The notes under the pieces were generated by a model. It made no database searches. It had not been told where the DNA came from and was given only the letters and a program-made list of their open reading frames with translations. This document shows positions 27,612-36,563 of a stretch of 64,000 nucleotides of DNA, in pieces (the first letter of the stretch is position 1; each line of letters opens with the position of its first letter). A program made the translations under genes and the position numbers. The stretch lies in assembly GCA_944327085.1 (NCBI GenBank), contig CALVGG010000001.1, positions 62,001 to 126,000 of the forward strand. The letters are read 5' to 3'. The DNA comes from an uncultured Elusimicrobiales bacterium. GTDB taxonomy: Bacteria > Elusimicrobiota > Elusimicrobia > Elusimicrobiales > Elusimicrobiaceae.

Positions 27612-28862
27612 ATGAAAAAACTTTATTTATCTGCAGCCGTACTGTTTTTATGTGTAGCGGCCGGGGCGAAAGACTCGCAGGACGCATTGGAATTTTATCA
27701 GTCCCAATCCCGCTTAATATCCGACAATAAACGGCAGGACCGTGCTTACGCGGCCTCGCTGGCGGATTCATTAGCCGTATGGCAAAAACGTTTTCCGCAG
27801 GATAAACAATCTAAGGACGCCCTCCTCTTACAGGCGGATTTGTTTGTCCGGGCGGAAAATTACCCTTCCGCATTGGCGGCATTATTAAAATCCCACTTTT
27901 TATTTCCGCAGCCCAACGATTCGGCACTGCTCAGCTCCCGCGTGGAGACCGTGATGAACGAGCTGGATAAAGACCAAAAAGGCCAGGCCCTTAAACTGCT
28001 GGCCGAAGATGTTCAGCCCTTAAATACAGAACAGCGCCAAGACGCGTACCTCCGCGCGCTTTATTCCATCAACACGCCGGATATGTATGCCGTAACCGCC
28101 CAGGAAATTGACGACTTTTTAGCCCAAAACCCCGGCTACTCCCAAAACGATAAAATTGAAATTTTATACGGGGATTTGCACCGCCGCAACCACAACCCGC
28201 TGGCGGCCGCGGCCCAATATAAAAAAGTGGGGGCGCTGTATCCCAAAACCGGTTATAAAGCGGCCAGCACCCGCATGGCGGCCGACGTATATGCCGACGA
28301 TTTAAAAGACCCCCAAACCGCTACCGCCATGTACAACCAGGTATTAAAAAACTATCCGGACTCAGTAGAAATCGGCGTGGTATACAAACACCTGGGCATT
28401 ATGGAAGAAAATAACAAAAATTATGAAAATGCCCTTGCCTATTATGACAAAGCCATAGAAATGCTGCAAGGCAAACCCGCCGCTTACGAAGCCATGACCG
28501 GCAAGGCTGACGTATACGCCAAAATGAAAGACTATCAAAGCGCCTATAATACGCTTATCCAAACGGCGGACGCCTTTAACAAAGACGAAGGAAAATATGT
28601 TTCCACCATGTTAAAAGCGGCCGAAGTGGCAGACCGCCGCTTAAAAGACCGCAGCCAAAAATCCGTCACGCTGGAAAAAATCCTGCTGGCCTACCCGCAA
28701 ACCCGCAACGCGCCGGAAATTATGTTTGAACTGGGCTATTGTTACGAAAAACAAGGCAAAAACGTACAGGCCGCAGCCACCTATAAAAAATTGATTCTTT
28801 CCTACCCCACGGACACTTTTGCCCAAAAGGCGCAAGGCCGTTTGGACCGTTTGGAAAAATAA
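27612..28862 (+). CDS. Secreted TPR-repeat protein
   Basis: 416 residues with a signal peptide (LYLSAAVLFLCVAAGA). The rest is helical with several tetratricopeptide-like repeats, clearest at AAAQYKKVGALYPKTGYKAASTRMAADVYAD and KNYENALAYYDKAIEMLQGKPAAYEAM. The last repeat (GYCYEKQGKNVQAAATYKKLILSYP) resembles the YbgF/CpoB and BamD type. It probably acts as a periplasmic scaffold for envelope assembly. No lipobox is seen. Co-transcribed with yajQ, and ends at a strong terminator. Confidence 0.75.
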   Translation: MKKLYLSAAVLFLCVAAGAKDSQDALEFYQSQSRLISDNKRQDRAYAASLADSLAVWQKRFPQDKQSKDALLLQADLFVRAENYPSALAALLKSHFLFPQPNDSALLSSRVETVMNELDKDQKGQALKLLAEDVQPLNTEQRQDAYLRALYSINTPDMYAVTAQEIDDFLAQNPGYSQNDKIEILYGDLHRRNHNPLAAAAQYKKVGALYPKTGYKAASTRMAADVYADDLKDPQTATAMYNQVLKNYPDSVEIGVVYKHLGIMEENNKNYENALAYYDKAIEMLQGKPAAYEAMTGKADVYAKMKDYQSAYNTLIQTADAFNKDEGKYVSTMLKAAEVADRRLKDRSQKSVTLEKILLAYPQTRNAPEIMFELGYCYEKQGKNVQAAATYKKLILSYPTDTFAQKAQGRLDRLEK

Positions 28863-28882
28863 ACCTTGCTTGAAACCCAAAT

Positions 28883-28913
28883 AAAAAACCCCGGTCAAAA
28901 ACCGGGGTTTTTT
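28883..28913. terminator. Bidirectional terminator
   Basis: The 13-bp stem AAAAAACCCCGGT / ACCGGGGTTTTTT with a 5-base loop lies between convergent genes. Confidence 0.9.
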
Positions 28914-28933
28914 ATGGAGTAAATACGGCGTAT

Positions 28934-30220
28934 CTAGCGGCAGGATTTTTCCTGCATAATGTCCACAATCAGCGGGTCCACCTGGCTCATACCTTGGTTA
29001 GAAATATTGCCCAGGTTTTGTATGGTTTCCTCGGCCGTGTGACCCACAAAACCTTCCACTTCGGTAATGCCATAGTCGTGTATGGCCATATAGGCGGAGC
29101 GGATGGCCGAATCGGTAGAGCTGACCACTTTTAGCGCGCAGCCGCTTTTGGCGCCGTCACACAGCATGCCGCCAATATCACTAATGATATTGTTAATAGC
29201 CAGCGTTATAGCCGGCACACAGGCCCCACGCTGCTGGTACACAATGGCGGCCGTGGCGCCCACCCCCGCGGCAATGGCACAGCCGCATATGGGGGCCAGT
29301 TCCCCGGTAAATACTTTTACGTATCCGTTTAACAGGTGGGACAGCGCAATACTTTTTAAAATGGTGGTTTCATCCACCCCCATTTCTTTGCCCACTTTCC
29401 AGGGCACCAAAATGGTTACCACGCCCTGGTTGCCGGATTCGCCGCTGCTCATTACCGGCACGGCGCGGCCGTCCATGCGCGCGTCCGCCGCACAGGCGGT
29501 TAAAATTTTGGTGGAAGAAATCAAATCCATCTGCAACAAACCCTTGCGCACCAGTTCTTTAATATAAAAACCCACTTTCTGCAGGGCTTGCCCCATTTCG
29601 GCCGCTTTTAAATTCATTTCCACGCCTTTTTTAATGTAGGCCAGGTCTTGTTCGTCGGCATTTTGGGCCGCGTCCAACAAATCTTTTAGTGTGGCCTTGC
29701 GCAATACTTCTTTATAGGCGGGGCCGGCGGCGCTTTGGGTGGGGCCCTCGGTACGCACCAGCTCCTTGCCGTTGGCGCTTAAAAGCGTAACATGCGTATG
29801 ACTGCCGGAAATAATACACCGCGCCGCGGCGCCGCCTTGGCCTTCCAAATCACACTCCACATAAAACCCGTGTACCCCGGGGGCCACCTGCGTGTTAACG
29901 GCATGCTGTTTTACCAATTCTTTTGCCCGGGCTACAATTTCTTTATTGGCCCCGCTGAGTATTTCCATATTCAGCTCCGGCTTGGCAATTAATAACCCCA
30001 TAGCGCCTGCCAGCAGGTTACCCTTTTCCCCCTCCGTATTGGGTATGCGCACCCCCATACCGTTTTTATAGGTGCCGGCGTCCAGCTTAAAAACGGCTTT
30101 TTTAGGGGCTTGCCCCAATGCCTTGGCCGCGTGCGCAGCGCACAGCGCCACGGAAACCGGCTCCGTACAGCCCATGGCCGGATAAACTTGATTGGCTAAT
30201 ACTTCTTTTAATAGATTCAT
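28934..30220 (-). CDS. L-cysteine desulfidase / L-serine dehydratase-type Fe-S protein (UPF0597, YhaM/CyuA family)
   Basis: 428 residues, full length for the family. The hallmark near the N-terminus is YPAMGCTEPVSVAL. GSHTHV, the SGESGNQGV motif and the Cys-containing ELAPICGCAIAAGVGA and GMLCDGAKSGCALKV segments fit an oxygen-sensitive [4Fe-4S] lyase. Characterised relatives release H2S, ammonia and pyruvate from cysteine. Serine dehydration is a possible alternative. The ATG shares one base with the radC stop (TAATG), so translation is coupled to radC. Confidence 0.85.
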   Translation of the reverse strand: MNLLKEVLANQVYPAMGCTEPVSVALCAAHAAKALGQAPKKAVFKLDAGTYKNGMGVRIPNTEGEKGNLLAGAMGLLIAKPELNMEILSGANKEIVARAKELVKQHAVNTQVAPGVHGFYVECDLEGQGGAAARCIISGSHTHVTLLSANGKELVRTEGPTQSAAGPAYKEVLRKATLKDLLDAAQNADEQDLAYIKKGVEMNLKAAEMGQALQKVGFYIKELVRKGLLQMDLISSTKILTACAADARMDGRAVPVMSSGESGNQGVVTILVPWKVGKEMGVDETTILKSIALSHLLNGYVKVFTGELAPICGCAIAAGVGATAAIVYQQRGACVPAITLAINNIISDIGGMLCDGAKSGCALKVVSSTDSAIRSAYMAIHDYGITEVEGFVGHTAEETIQNLGNISNQGMSQVDPLIVDIMQEKSCR

Positions 30221-30906
30221 TATATTTTCCCGTTTGCTTTTAAACTGTAATGTTGGCCTTTCCCCACAATAATATGGTCATATACGCTAATGCCCAGCAG
30301 GCGGGCGGCTTGCACCACTTCGCGCGTAAGCAGGATGTCCTCCATAGAGGGCGTGGCATCGCCGGACGGGTGATTATGCACCAAAATAACGGCAGATGCC
30401 TTGGCCGCCAGGGCACACTCCACAATTTTGCGCGGGCTTACGCTTACGCGGTCAATAAGGCCGGTGGCAACAATTTCCGCCTTGATGATGGTATTGCGTA
30501 TGGAAAGGTAAATCAGTTCCAAACATTCTTCCTTTTTGCCTTCCAAAGAGGCCTTGCAATACTGGGCTACCTGTTCCGGTGTGCGTATGGTTACGGTGTC
30601 TTGCACCGTTTCCAAAGAATAGCGTTTAAACAGATCCCTTACCAGTTTTATAAATACGGCCGTATTCTGCCCGATGCCTTTTACGCCGGACAGCTCCTGG
30701 ACAGACGCATCCAACACGCCGGACAAAGAGCCAAACTTTTTTAATAAAGCCCACGCCAAGGGTTTTGTATCGCGCCTGGCAATGGCATAAGTAAGCAGCA
30801 GTTCCAGCACTTCATGGTCTAAAAAAGGCTCCAAGCCGCCGGACGCAAATTTACTGCGTATACGTTCACGGTGGCCTAAATAGGAAGGTTTTTCGTTTGA
30901 TGTCAT
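30220..30906 (-). CDS. radC: RadC family JAMM-domain protein
   Basis: 228 residues from the ATG at 30906. The 21 residues encoded upstream are not conserved-looking. An N-terminal UPF0758 helical part is followed by an HhH element (ELSGVKGIGQNTA) and a JAB1/MPN-type domain with the metal-binding HNHPSGDATPSMED signature. RadC has no proven repair role despite its name. It is upstream of and coupled to the cysteine desulfidase family gene. A TATAAT lies about 13 bases before the ATG and no ribosome site is visible. Confidence 0.92.
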   Translation of the reverse strand: MTSNEKPSYLGHRERIRSKFASGGLEPFLDHEVLELLLTYAIARRDTKPLAWALLKKFGSLSGVLDASVQELSGVKGIGQNTAVFIKLVRDLFKRYSLETVQDTVTIRTPEQVAQYCKASLEGKKEECLELIYLSIRNTIIKAEIVATGLIDRVSVSPRKIVECALAAKASAVILVHNHPSGDATPSMEDILLTREVVQAARLLGISVYDHIIVGKGQHYSLKANGKI

Positions 30907-30991
30907 AGCTATAGTTTTTATTATACCGTTTTTAATGTTACAATAGGTATACAAACTATCTGCCCTCAAACGGGCTAAAAAGGATTTTTAT

Positions 30992-32362
30992 ATGGCAAAA
31001 AAAATAGTGGTTATAGGTGCGGGCCCGGGCGGATACCCGGCCGCTTTAAAAGCAGCCTCTTCAGGGGCCGAAGTTACCCTGATTGAAAAAGCCAAAATAG
31101 GCGGGGTGTGTTTAAACTGCGGGTGTATTCCCTCCAAGTCTTTGCTGGACGCCGCCCACCGCTTTGAATCCGCCCGCCGCCTGCCCGCCTTGTGCGAGGA
31201 CGGTGCCGAAACCGATGCACAAGCCTTAACGCAAAAAATTTCCTGGCAAAAAGTGCAAGCCCGCCAAAAAGCGGCCACCCAAAAACTAACCGCCGGCATT
31301 ATGACTATGCTAAAAGCCAAAAAAGTAACGGTCATCGCCGGGGAGGCTTCCTTTAAAAACGCCGGGGAAATTTTGGTAAAAACGGCCGAAGGGGAGCAAA
31401 CCCTCCCTTTTGACGCCTGCATTTTAGCCACCGGCAGCACGGCGTTTTTCCCGCCCGTATTGCAAGCCGTAAAAGACCGGGTTTACGATAACTCCAACAT
31501 TTTTGATATGCCCCGCCTGCCCAAAAGTTTAACCATTATCGGCGGGGGCGTAATCGGCTGTGAATTTGCCGAATTGATGCACGGCTTTGGCGTGCAGATA
31601 AATATTGTGGAAATGCAGGACCGGCTTTTGCCGTTAATGGACGAAGGCCTCTCCCGCGCGCTTACGCAAAGCTTCACCAAGCGCGGTATCCGCATTTACA
31701 CGTCTCAAAGCGCCCAAAACGTAACCTGCGCGGACGGCAAAAAAACCGTTACCCTTTCTAACGGAACGGTTTTGGAGAGCGAAGAAATCCTGGCCGCCAT
31801 CGGCCGCAGTGTGGATTTAAGCTCCATGGGCTTGGAAGCCCTGGGCATTAGCTGGAGCCGCAAAGGGGTAACGGTGGATCCGCACACCCTGCTTCTTAAA
31901 GACAACATCTACGCCGTGGGCGATGTAAACGGCCTTTGCCTTTTGGCCCACGCTGCCACCCGCCAAGGGGAAGTGGCCGCCCAAAACGCCTGCGGCCAAA
32001 CGGCAACCTATCATAACGAGCAAGTCCCCTCTGCCATTTACACCCGGCCGGAAATTGCCTGCGTGGGGCTAACCAAACAGGCCGCGCAGGAGCAGGGGAT
32101 AGACGTTAAATCCCACAAAGCTTTCCTGCTGGCCAGTGGCCGCGCCCAAGCGCAGGACGAAACCGAAGGCTATTTTGAACTGCTTAGCAACCGCCAAACG
32201 GGGCAGTTGCTGGGGGCCAACTTCTGCGGGGCCAACGCCACGGAACTTATCCACGTGGTAAGCGTTATGCTGGCCGCCCAAATGACGGTTGAAACCGCAA
32301 AAGAAATTATTTTTGCCCACCCCACATTGGCAGAATCCATAGGGGACGCATTAAATAAATGA
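30992..32362 (+). CDS. lpdA: Dihydrolipoyl dehydrogenase
   Basis: E3 flavoprotein of 2-oxoacid dehydrogenase or glycine-cleavage complexes. 456 residues. It has an FAD-binding GAGPGGYPAALKAA at the N-terminus, the redox disulfide GGVCLNCGCIPSKSLL, an NAD-binding IIGGGVIGCEFAE, the second FAD motif YAVGDVNG, and the C-terminal active-site FAHPTLAES. No E1/E2 genes are in the window. The downstream trmJ overlaps it (ATGA), and buk-ptb follow, an arrangement recalling a reduced bkd locus. An AAGGA ribosome site is present. Confidence 0.93.
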   Translation: MAKKIVVIGAGPGGYPAALKAASSGAEVTLIEKAKIGGVCLNCGCIPSKSLLDAAHRFESARRLPALCEDGAETDAQALTQKISWQKVQARQKAATQKLTAGIMTMLKAKKVTVIAGEASFKNAGEILVKTAEGEQTLPFDACILATGSTAFFPPVLQAVKDRVYDNSNIFDMPRLPKSLTIIGGGVIGCEFAELMHGFGVQINIVEMQDRLLPLMDEGLSRALTQSFTKRGIRIYTSQSAQNVTCADGKKTVTLSNGTVLESEEILAAIGRSVDLSSMGLEALGISWSRKGVTVDPHTLLLKDNIYAVGDVNGLCLLAHAATRQGEVAAQNACGQTATYHNEQVPSAIYTRPEIACVGLTKQAAQEQGIDVKSHKAFLLASGRAQAQDETEGYFELLSNRQTGQLLGANFCGANATELIHVVSVMLAAQMTVETAKEIIFAHPTLAESIGDALNK

Positions 32363-33066
32363 ACCCCTTTGTAATTATCCTGGTGCGCCCGCGGGACCCT
32401 AATAATATAGGAGCCTGCGCGCGCGCCATGGCAAATTTTGGTTTTAACGAACTGCGCATAGTGGACCCTTACGCCCCGGTTTGGCAGGAGGCCGTAAGCG
32501 CGGTGGGCGCGCATGACATTTTAAAACAGGCCAAGCTGTGCTCCACGCTGGACGAAGCCCTGGCCGATACGCAGTTTTCCCTGGCTACCACCGCCCTTAG
32601 AAACCGCGTAATTGAACAACCCATTCTTTTCCTGCCGGATATAAAAGATTTTTTGCAAAAATACCCCACCCGCCGCACGGCCATTGTTTTTGGGAACGAA
32701 AAAAGCGGCCTAAGCGGGCAGGATATTGCCCGCTGCAACGGGGTATTAAACATCCCCACCACCGCGCACCAGCCTTCCATTAACCTGGCGCAGGCGGTGC
32801 TGCTGATTTGCTATGAAATTGCCAAATCCCTGGGTTTAAAACCCCTTCGCGCGGCTAAACAAACCGTCTACCCCTCTGACGCACAACGCGAAGTGGCCGT
32901 AAAAGAGATTGACGCCCTGTTTACCGCCGCCGGACTTAAGGAGGACTGGCCGGAAGTGACCCGCCAAGATTTAATACGCAACGTGCTTTCCCGCCAGAAT
33001 TTGGACCGCAGCGCCCTGTTTGTTATTAAAAACCTGGCCGAAAAGCTCCGCCGCCATATAAAATAG
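32359..33066 (+). CDS. trmJ: tRNA/rRNA 2'-O-methyltransferase TrmJ-like (SpoU family)
   Basis: 235 residues. SPOUT-fold motifs are present: VRPRDPNNIGACARAMANFGF (motif 1), IVFGNEKSGLSGQDIARC (motif 2) and LNIPTTAHQPSINLAQAVLLICYEI (motif 3). The N-terminus is typical of TrmJ, which methylates position 32 of tRNA, and a short C-terminal extension follows. The TrmJ name is preferred to other SpoU members because of the 'R-P-x-[DN]-P-x-N-I-G' form. Overlaps lpdA by 4 bases. Confidence 0.85.
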   Translation: MNPFVIILVRPRDPNNIGACARAMANFGFNELRIVDPYAPVWQEAVSAVGAHDILKQAKLCSTLDEALADTQFSLATTALRNRVIEQPILFLPDIKDFLQKYPTRRTAIVFGNEKSGLSGQDIARCNGVLNIPTTAHQPSINLAQAVLLICYEIAKSLGLKPLRAAKQTVYPSDAQREVAVKEIDALFTAAGLKEDWPEVTRQDLIRNVLSRQNLDRSALFVIKNLAEKLRRHIK

Positions 33067-33100
33067 CCGTTTTTCTTTTACTGCCAAGCCCCCGTTATTT

Positions 33101-33109
33101 TGTTAAAAT
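33101..33109 (+). promoter_or_regulatory. Extended -10 promoter of buk-ptb
   Basis: TG-T-TAAAAT lies 22 bases before the buk ATG. Here a short leader with an AAAGGAG ribosome site follows, so this is not a leaderless case. Confidence 0.5.
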
Positions 33110-33131
33110 ATAATAAAGGAGCGCAGGCATT

Positions 33132-34244
33132 ATGGATTACAATATTTTAGTTATAAACCCGGGGTCCACCTCGGACGATATAGGTTACTACCGCGGTGAT
33201 ACCCCCGTTTTTGAGGTTACCGTGCGCTACTCCATGACGGACCTGGAGCCCTACGAAGGCAAAAACGTAATAGAACAGCTTCCCCTGCGCAAAAAATTAA
33301 TTTTAGATTATCTGATAGACCACCACATCCCGCTGGAAGAAATACAGGCCGTTATCGGCCGCGGCGGGTTTATTAAGTCCGTTTCCGGCGGCGTGTATGA
33401 AGTAAACGACCAAATGCTAAAAGATTTAAGCGCCGGCACTTACGGCGGCATACACCCCAGCAACTTAGGGGGCATACTGGCGCACGAAATTGCACAAATA
33501 GCCCACTGCCCCAGCTTCATCGCCAACCCGGTGGTAATTGACGAACTGCAGCCCCTGGCCCGTTATTCCGGCATGCCGGAAGACCCGCGCATATCCATTT
33601 TCCACGCCTTAAGCCAAAAACGCGTGGCCCGTATCATTGCCGAAAAAATGGGCAAAAAATATGCAGACGTAAACTGCATTGTTTGCCACGGGGGCGGCGG
33701 CATTACGGTGGGAGCCCACTGCAAAGGCCGCGTGATTGACGTAAACAACGGCTACGAGGGAGACGGCCCCATGACCCCGCAAAGAAGCGGCGGCGTGCCG
33801 GCAGCCGGGCTGGTGCAAATGTGCTTTAGCGGCAAATATACCGAGCGCGACATTAAACTAAAACTGCGCGGCAAAGGCGGCCTGGTGGCTTATACCGGTA
33901 CGTCTGACGTAAAAGATTTGGAAGAGTTTATCCGCACCGGGGTAAAGCGCCCCGGCTCCATGATTTTTTGTACGCGTGAACAAGCCCAAGAAGCACGCGA
34001 CGCCATGGTATACCAAATAGCCAAATACATTGGTGCTATGGCGGTGGTATTAAAAGGAAAAGTGGATTTTATTGCGCTTACGGGCGGGCTGATGCACAGC
34101 AAAACCATCCCCCAGCAAATAGGGGAATATGTAAGCTGGCTGGCGCCTTTGTATGTATTCCCGGGAAGTGAAGAAAAAGTGGCCCTGCGCGAAGCCGCCC
34201 AGCGGGCTTTAAAAGACCCGTCCATCGTAAAGCGTTACGTATGA
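33132..34244 (+). CDS. buk: Butyrate kinase (or branched-chain fatty acid kinase)
   Basis: 370 residues of the ASKHA acetokinase superfamily. LVINPGSTSDDIGYY at the N-terminus binds phosphate. GRGGFIKSVSGGVYEVND, VCHGGGGITVGAHCKGRVIDVNNGYEGDGPMTPQRSGG and ALTGGLMHS are characteristic of Buk rather than AckA. It converts butyryl-phosphate (or isobutyryl/isovaleryl-phosphate) to the acid with ATP formation. ptb follows directly. With lpdA upstream, branched-chain substrates are plausible. Confidence 0.93.
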   Translation: MDYNILVINPGSTSDDIGYYRGDTPVFEVTVRYSMTDLEPYEGKNVIEQLPLRKKLILDYLIDHHIPLEEIQAVIGRGGFIKSVSGGVYEVNDQMLKDLSAGTYGGIHPSNLGGILAHEIAQIAHCPSFIANPVVIDELQPLARYSGMPEDPRISIFHALSQKRVARIIAEKMGKKYADVNCIVCHGGGGITVGAHCKGRVIDVNNGYEGDGPMTPQRSGGVPAAGLVQMCFSGKYTERDIKLKLRGKGGLVAYTGTSDVKDLEEFIRTGVKRPGSMIFCTREQAQEARDAMVYQIAKYIGAMAVVLKGKVDFIALTGGLMHSKTIPQQIGEYVSWLAPLYVFPGSEEKVALREAAQRALKDPSIVKRYV

Positions 34245-34278
34245 TTTGTATTTGTACCAGATTAAGGAGAAAGTAAAA

Positions 34279-35196
34279 ATGAAATTCAAAAGTTTCGCTG
34301 ATTTAATCAGCCAAGTAAAAGGCAAATCCAACCGGGTTGTGGTGCCCGGCGCCAATAACAAAGAAGCCTTGCAGGCCATCAAAATGGCGGACGACAACGG
34401 CCTCATCTCCCACGGCATTTTAATCGGCCCTATCAATGCCGTAAAAGCCATGGTAAAAGAAGCCGGCCTGCCGGAAGGCAAGTTTGAATTTATTGATTGT
34501 GAAGACGTACCCACCATGTGCAAACTGGCCGTGGACCAAATTTTAGCCGGCAAAGGCGACTTCTTAATTAAAGGCTTGGTAGATACCAAATACTATATGA
34601 AAGCCATCTTAAATAAAGAAGCCCACCTGGTGCCGGAAGGGGCTTTGCTGTCCCACTTTGTGTTGTTCAGCACCCCCAGATACCCCAAACCCTTTGCCAT
34701 AACGGATTCTGCCGTAGTCATTTCCCCCACCCTGGAGCAAAAAGCCAAAATTGTGCAGAATGCCGTTAACACCATGCACAAACTGGGCTTGGCCGAACCG
34801 AAAGTGGCCCTGGTGTGCCCGGTGGAAAAAGTGAACGAAAAAATCCCCAGCACGGTAGACGCCGCCGCCTTGGTGCAAATGAACGCCGAAGGCAAAATAA
34901 CCGGCTGCACCGTGGAAGGGCCGTATGACTTTTATATTTCCATGTCTGCCCAGCGCGCGGCCGAAAAAGGCATCACCGGCAAAAAAGTAGCCGGCGACGC
35001 GGACATTTTGGTACTGCCCGATTTGGACGCGGCCAACCCGCTTTACAAAGCCTTGGCTTTCTTTGGCGAAGGAATGGAAGCGGCCGCCGTATTGGTGGGG
35101 CCCAAAATCCCGGTGATTTTGCCCTCCCGTGCCGATGACCCGAGAGTAAAACTCAACGCCATTGCGCTGTGCTCTTACTTAAAAGACCAAAAATAA
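34279..35196 (+). CDS. ptb: Phosphate butyryltransferase
   Basis: 305 residues from the ATG preceded by AAGGAGAAAG; the frame is open a little further upstream without a ribosome site. A PTA_PTB family enzyme: RVVVPGANNKEALQAIKMADDNGL at the start, then the C-terminal DILVLPDLDAANPLYKALAFFGE and VLVGPKIPVILPSRADDP. It makes acyl-phosphate from acyl-CoA and feeds the kinase encoded directly upstream. The order buk-ptb is reversed relative to clostridial ptb-buk. Confidence 0.93.
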   Translation: MKFKSFADLISQVKGKSNRVVVPGANNKEALQAIKMADDNGLISHGILIGPINAVKAMVKEAGLPEGKFEFIDCEDVPTMCKLAVDQILAGKGDFLIKGLVDTKYYMKAILNKEAHLVPEGALLSHFVLFSTPRYPKPFAITDSAVVISPTLEQKAKIVQNAVNTMHKLGLAEPKVALVCPVEKVNEKIPSTVDAAALVQMNAEGKITGCTVEGPYDFYISMSAQRAAEKGITGKKVAGDADILVLPDLDAANPLYKALAFFGEGMEAAAVLVGPKIPVILPSRADDPRVKLNAIALCSYLKDQK

Positions 35197-35206
35197 TTTA
35201 AGCAGC

Positions 35207-35241
35207 AAAGGGCGCGCCCAAAACGGGGGCGCCCTTTGTTT
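35207..35241 (+). terminator. Terminator after ptb
   Basis: A 9-bp stem AAAGGGCGC / GCGCCCTTT with a 13-base loop is followed by GTTTG. Confidence 0.7.
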
Positions 35242-35255
35242 GTGTGTAAAGAACA

Positions 35256-36563
35256 ATGAATAAATTCCGTTTTCTTAATTTTTTAAACAAACATTACCGC
35301 CGCTACCATGACCTGCTGTTTTATTTGCTCACCCTTTCCGTCATCACGCTGGCGACGGTGCTTGCCGTTCATGTTACCAAAGAAAAGAACGAACAGGAAC
35401 TTATCAACCTGCAGGAAAGACAAATAGCGGTGGAAGAATTTACCGTTAAACAAAAACCCATTTATGTGGCTTTGCAGGATGCCGGCCTATCCAACCGGGA
35501 AGTATTTGATATTGTAAACAAATTAAACGAAGTAACCGATACCCGCCGCCTGCAAAACCGGGATACTTACTCCATTTCCACAGACCAGGAAGGCCGTTTT
35601 AATATGCTGCTGCTGAACCAAGGGTTCAAGCATTTTTATGTGGCCAATTTAAACGGCACGCTGGTTTCCGGCGTGAGTGATGTGGAAATAAAAACCCGCG
35701 TTAAAACCGCCGCGGGAGAGGTGGAAGGCTCGCTTTTCAACTCTATGTTAAAAGAAGGCGCCACCATACCGCTGATTGTGGACTTTACGGACGCTTTCTC
35801 CTGGACGATGGACTTCAACTCCGAAACCCAAAACGGGGACCGCTACGCCGCCCTCTGGGAAGAAAATTTCACGGCAGACGGCACCATCACCAGCCAAGAT
35901 TTGCTGGCCGCCTATTATAAAGGCCAAAACGGCCTGACCTACGCCCTGTATTTTAACGGAGAATTTTACGACGAAACCGGCAAAGTAAGTAAAAAAATGT
36001 TCTTAAAAGCACCCATTAGCTTTCGCAGTTACCGCATATCTTCCCGCTTTAGCTATGGGCGCCTGCACCCCATTTTGCGTATCCGCCGCCCGCACTTGGG
36101 TATAGACTACGCCGCCCCCTCCGGCACACCGGTGGACGCCGTGGCCGACGGAACCGTTACTTACGCTGGGCGCAAAGGCGGGTACGGCAACTATGTGGAA
36201 ATTAAACACGCCAACAGCTATGTAACCTCTTACGGGCACTTAAAAAGCTTTGGCAAAGGCATTAAAAAAGGCGCGCGCGTAACCCAGGGGCAAACCATTG
36301 GCTATGTGGGCTCCACCGGGCTTTCCACCGGGCCGCATTTGGATTTCCGCATCAAATACAAAAATAAATTTATAGACTTTTTAAAGATGAAAAACCGCAA
36401 CAATGCAACCCGTTCCGTGAGTAAAGAAGAACGCAAAGATTTTGAAGAATTAAAAGCGCTCTACTTAAAAGAACTGGACCGGGCCACCAAAGAAGCGGAT
36501 GAAAAAGCCAAAGCCCAAAAAGCGGCCCAACAAAACGCCGCCCAAGCCGAGGAGAACAAATGA
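35256..36563 (+). CDS. M23 (LytM-type) peptidoglycan endopeptidase, membrane-anchored
   Basis: 435 residues. One N-terminal membrane anchor (about 20-45) is followed by a periplasmic OapA/LysM-like region with a hairpin domain, then the M23 domain from about 275. The HLGIDYAAP motif holds the first two zinc ligands (H-x3-D) and TSYGHL a catalytic His. The HxH motif reads GPHLDF, so the usual third zinc ligand His is Asp. The C-terminal 60 residues are a charged coiled coil ending in a Lys/Ala/Gln tail. The stop overlaps the next gene (ATGA). Confidence 0.85.
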   Translation: MNKFRFLNFLNKHYRRYHDLLFYLLTLSVITLATVLAVHVTKEKNEQELINLQERQIAVEEFTVKQKPIYVALQDAGLSNREVFDIVNKLNEVTDTRRLQNRDTYSISTDQEGRFNMLLLNQGFKHFYVANLNGTLVSGVSDVEIKTRVKTAAGEVEGSLFNSMLKEGATIPLIVDFTDAFSWTMDFNSETQNGDRYAALWEENFTADGTITSQDLLAAYYKGQNGLTYALYFNGEFYDETGKVSKKMFLKAPISFRSYRISSRFSYGRLHPILRIRRPHLGIDYAAPSGTPVDAVADGTVTYAGRKGGYGNYVEIKHANSYVTSYGHLKSFGKGIKKGARVTQGQTIGYVGSTGLSTGPHLDFRIKYKNKFIDFLKMKNRNNATRSVSKEERKDFEELKALYLKELDRATKEADEKAKAQKAAQQNAAQAEENK

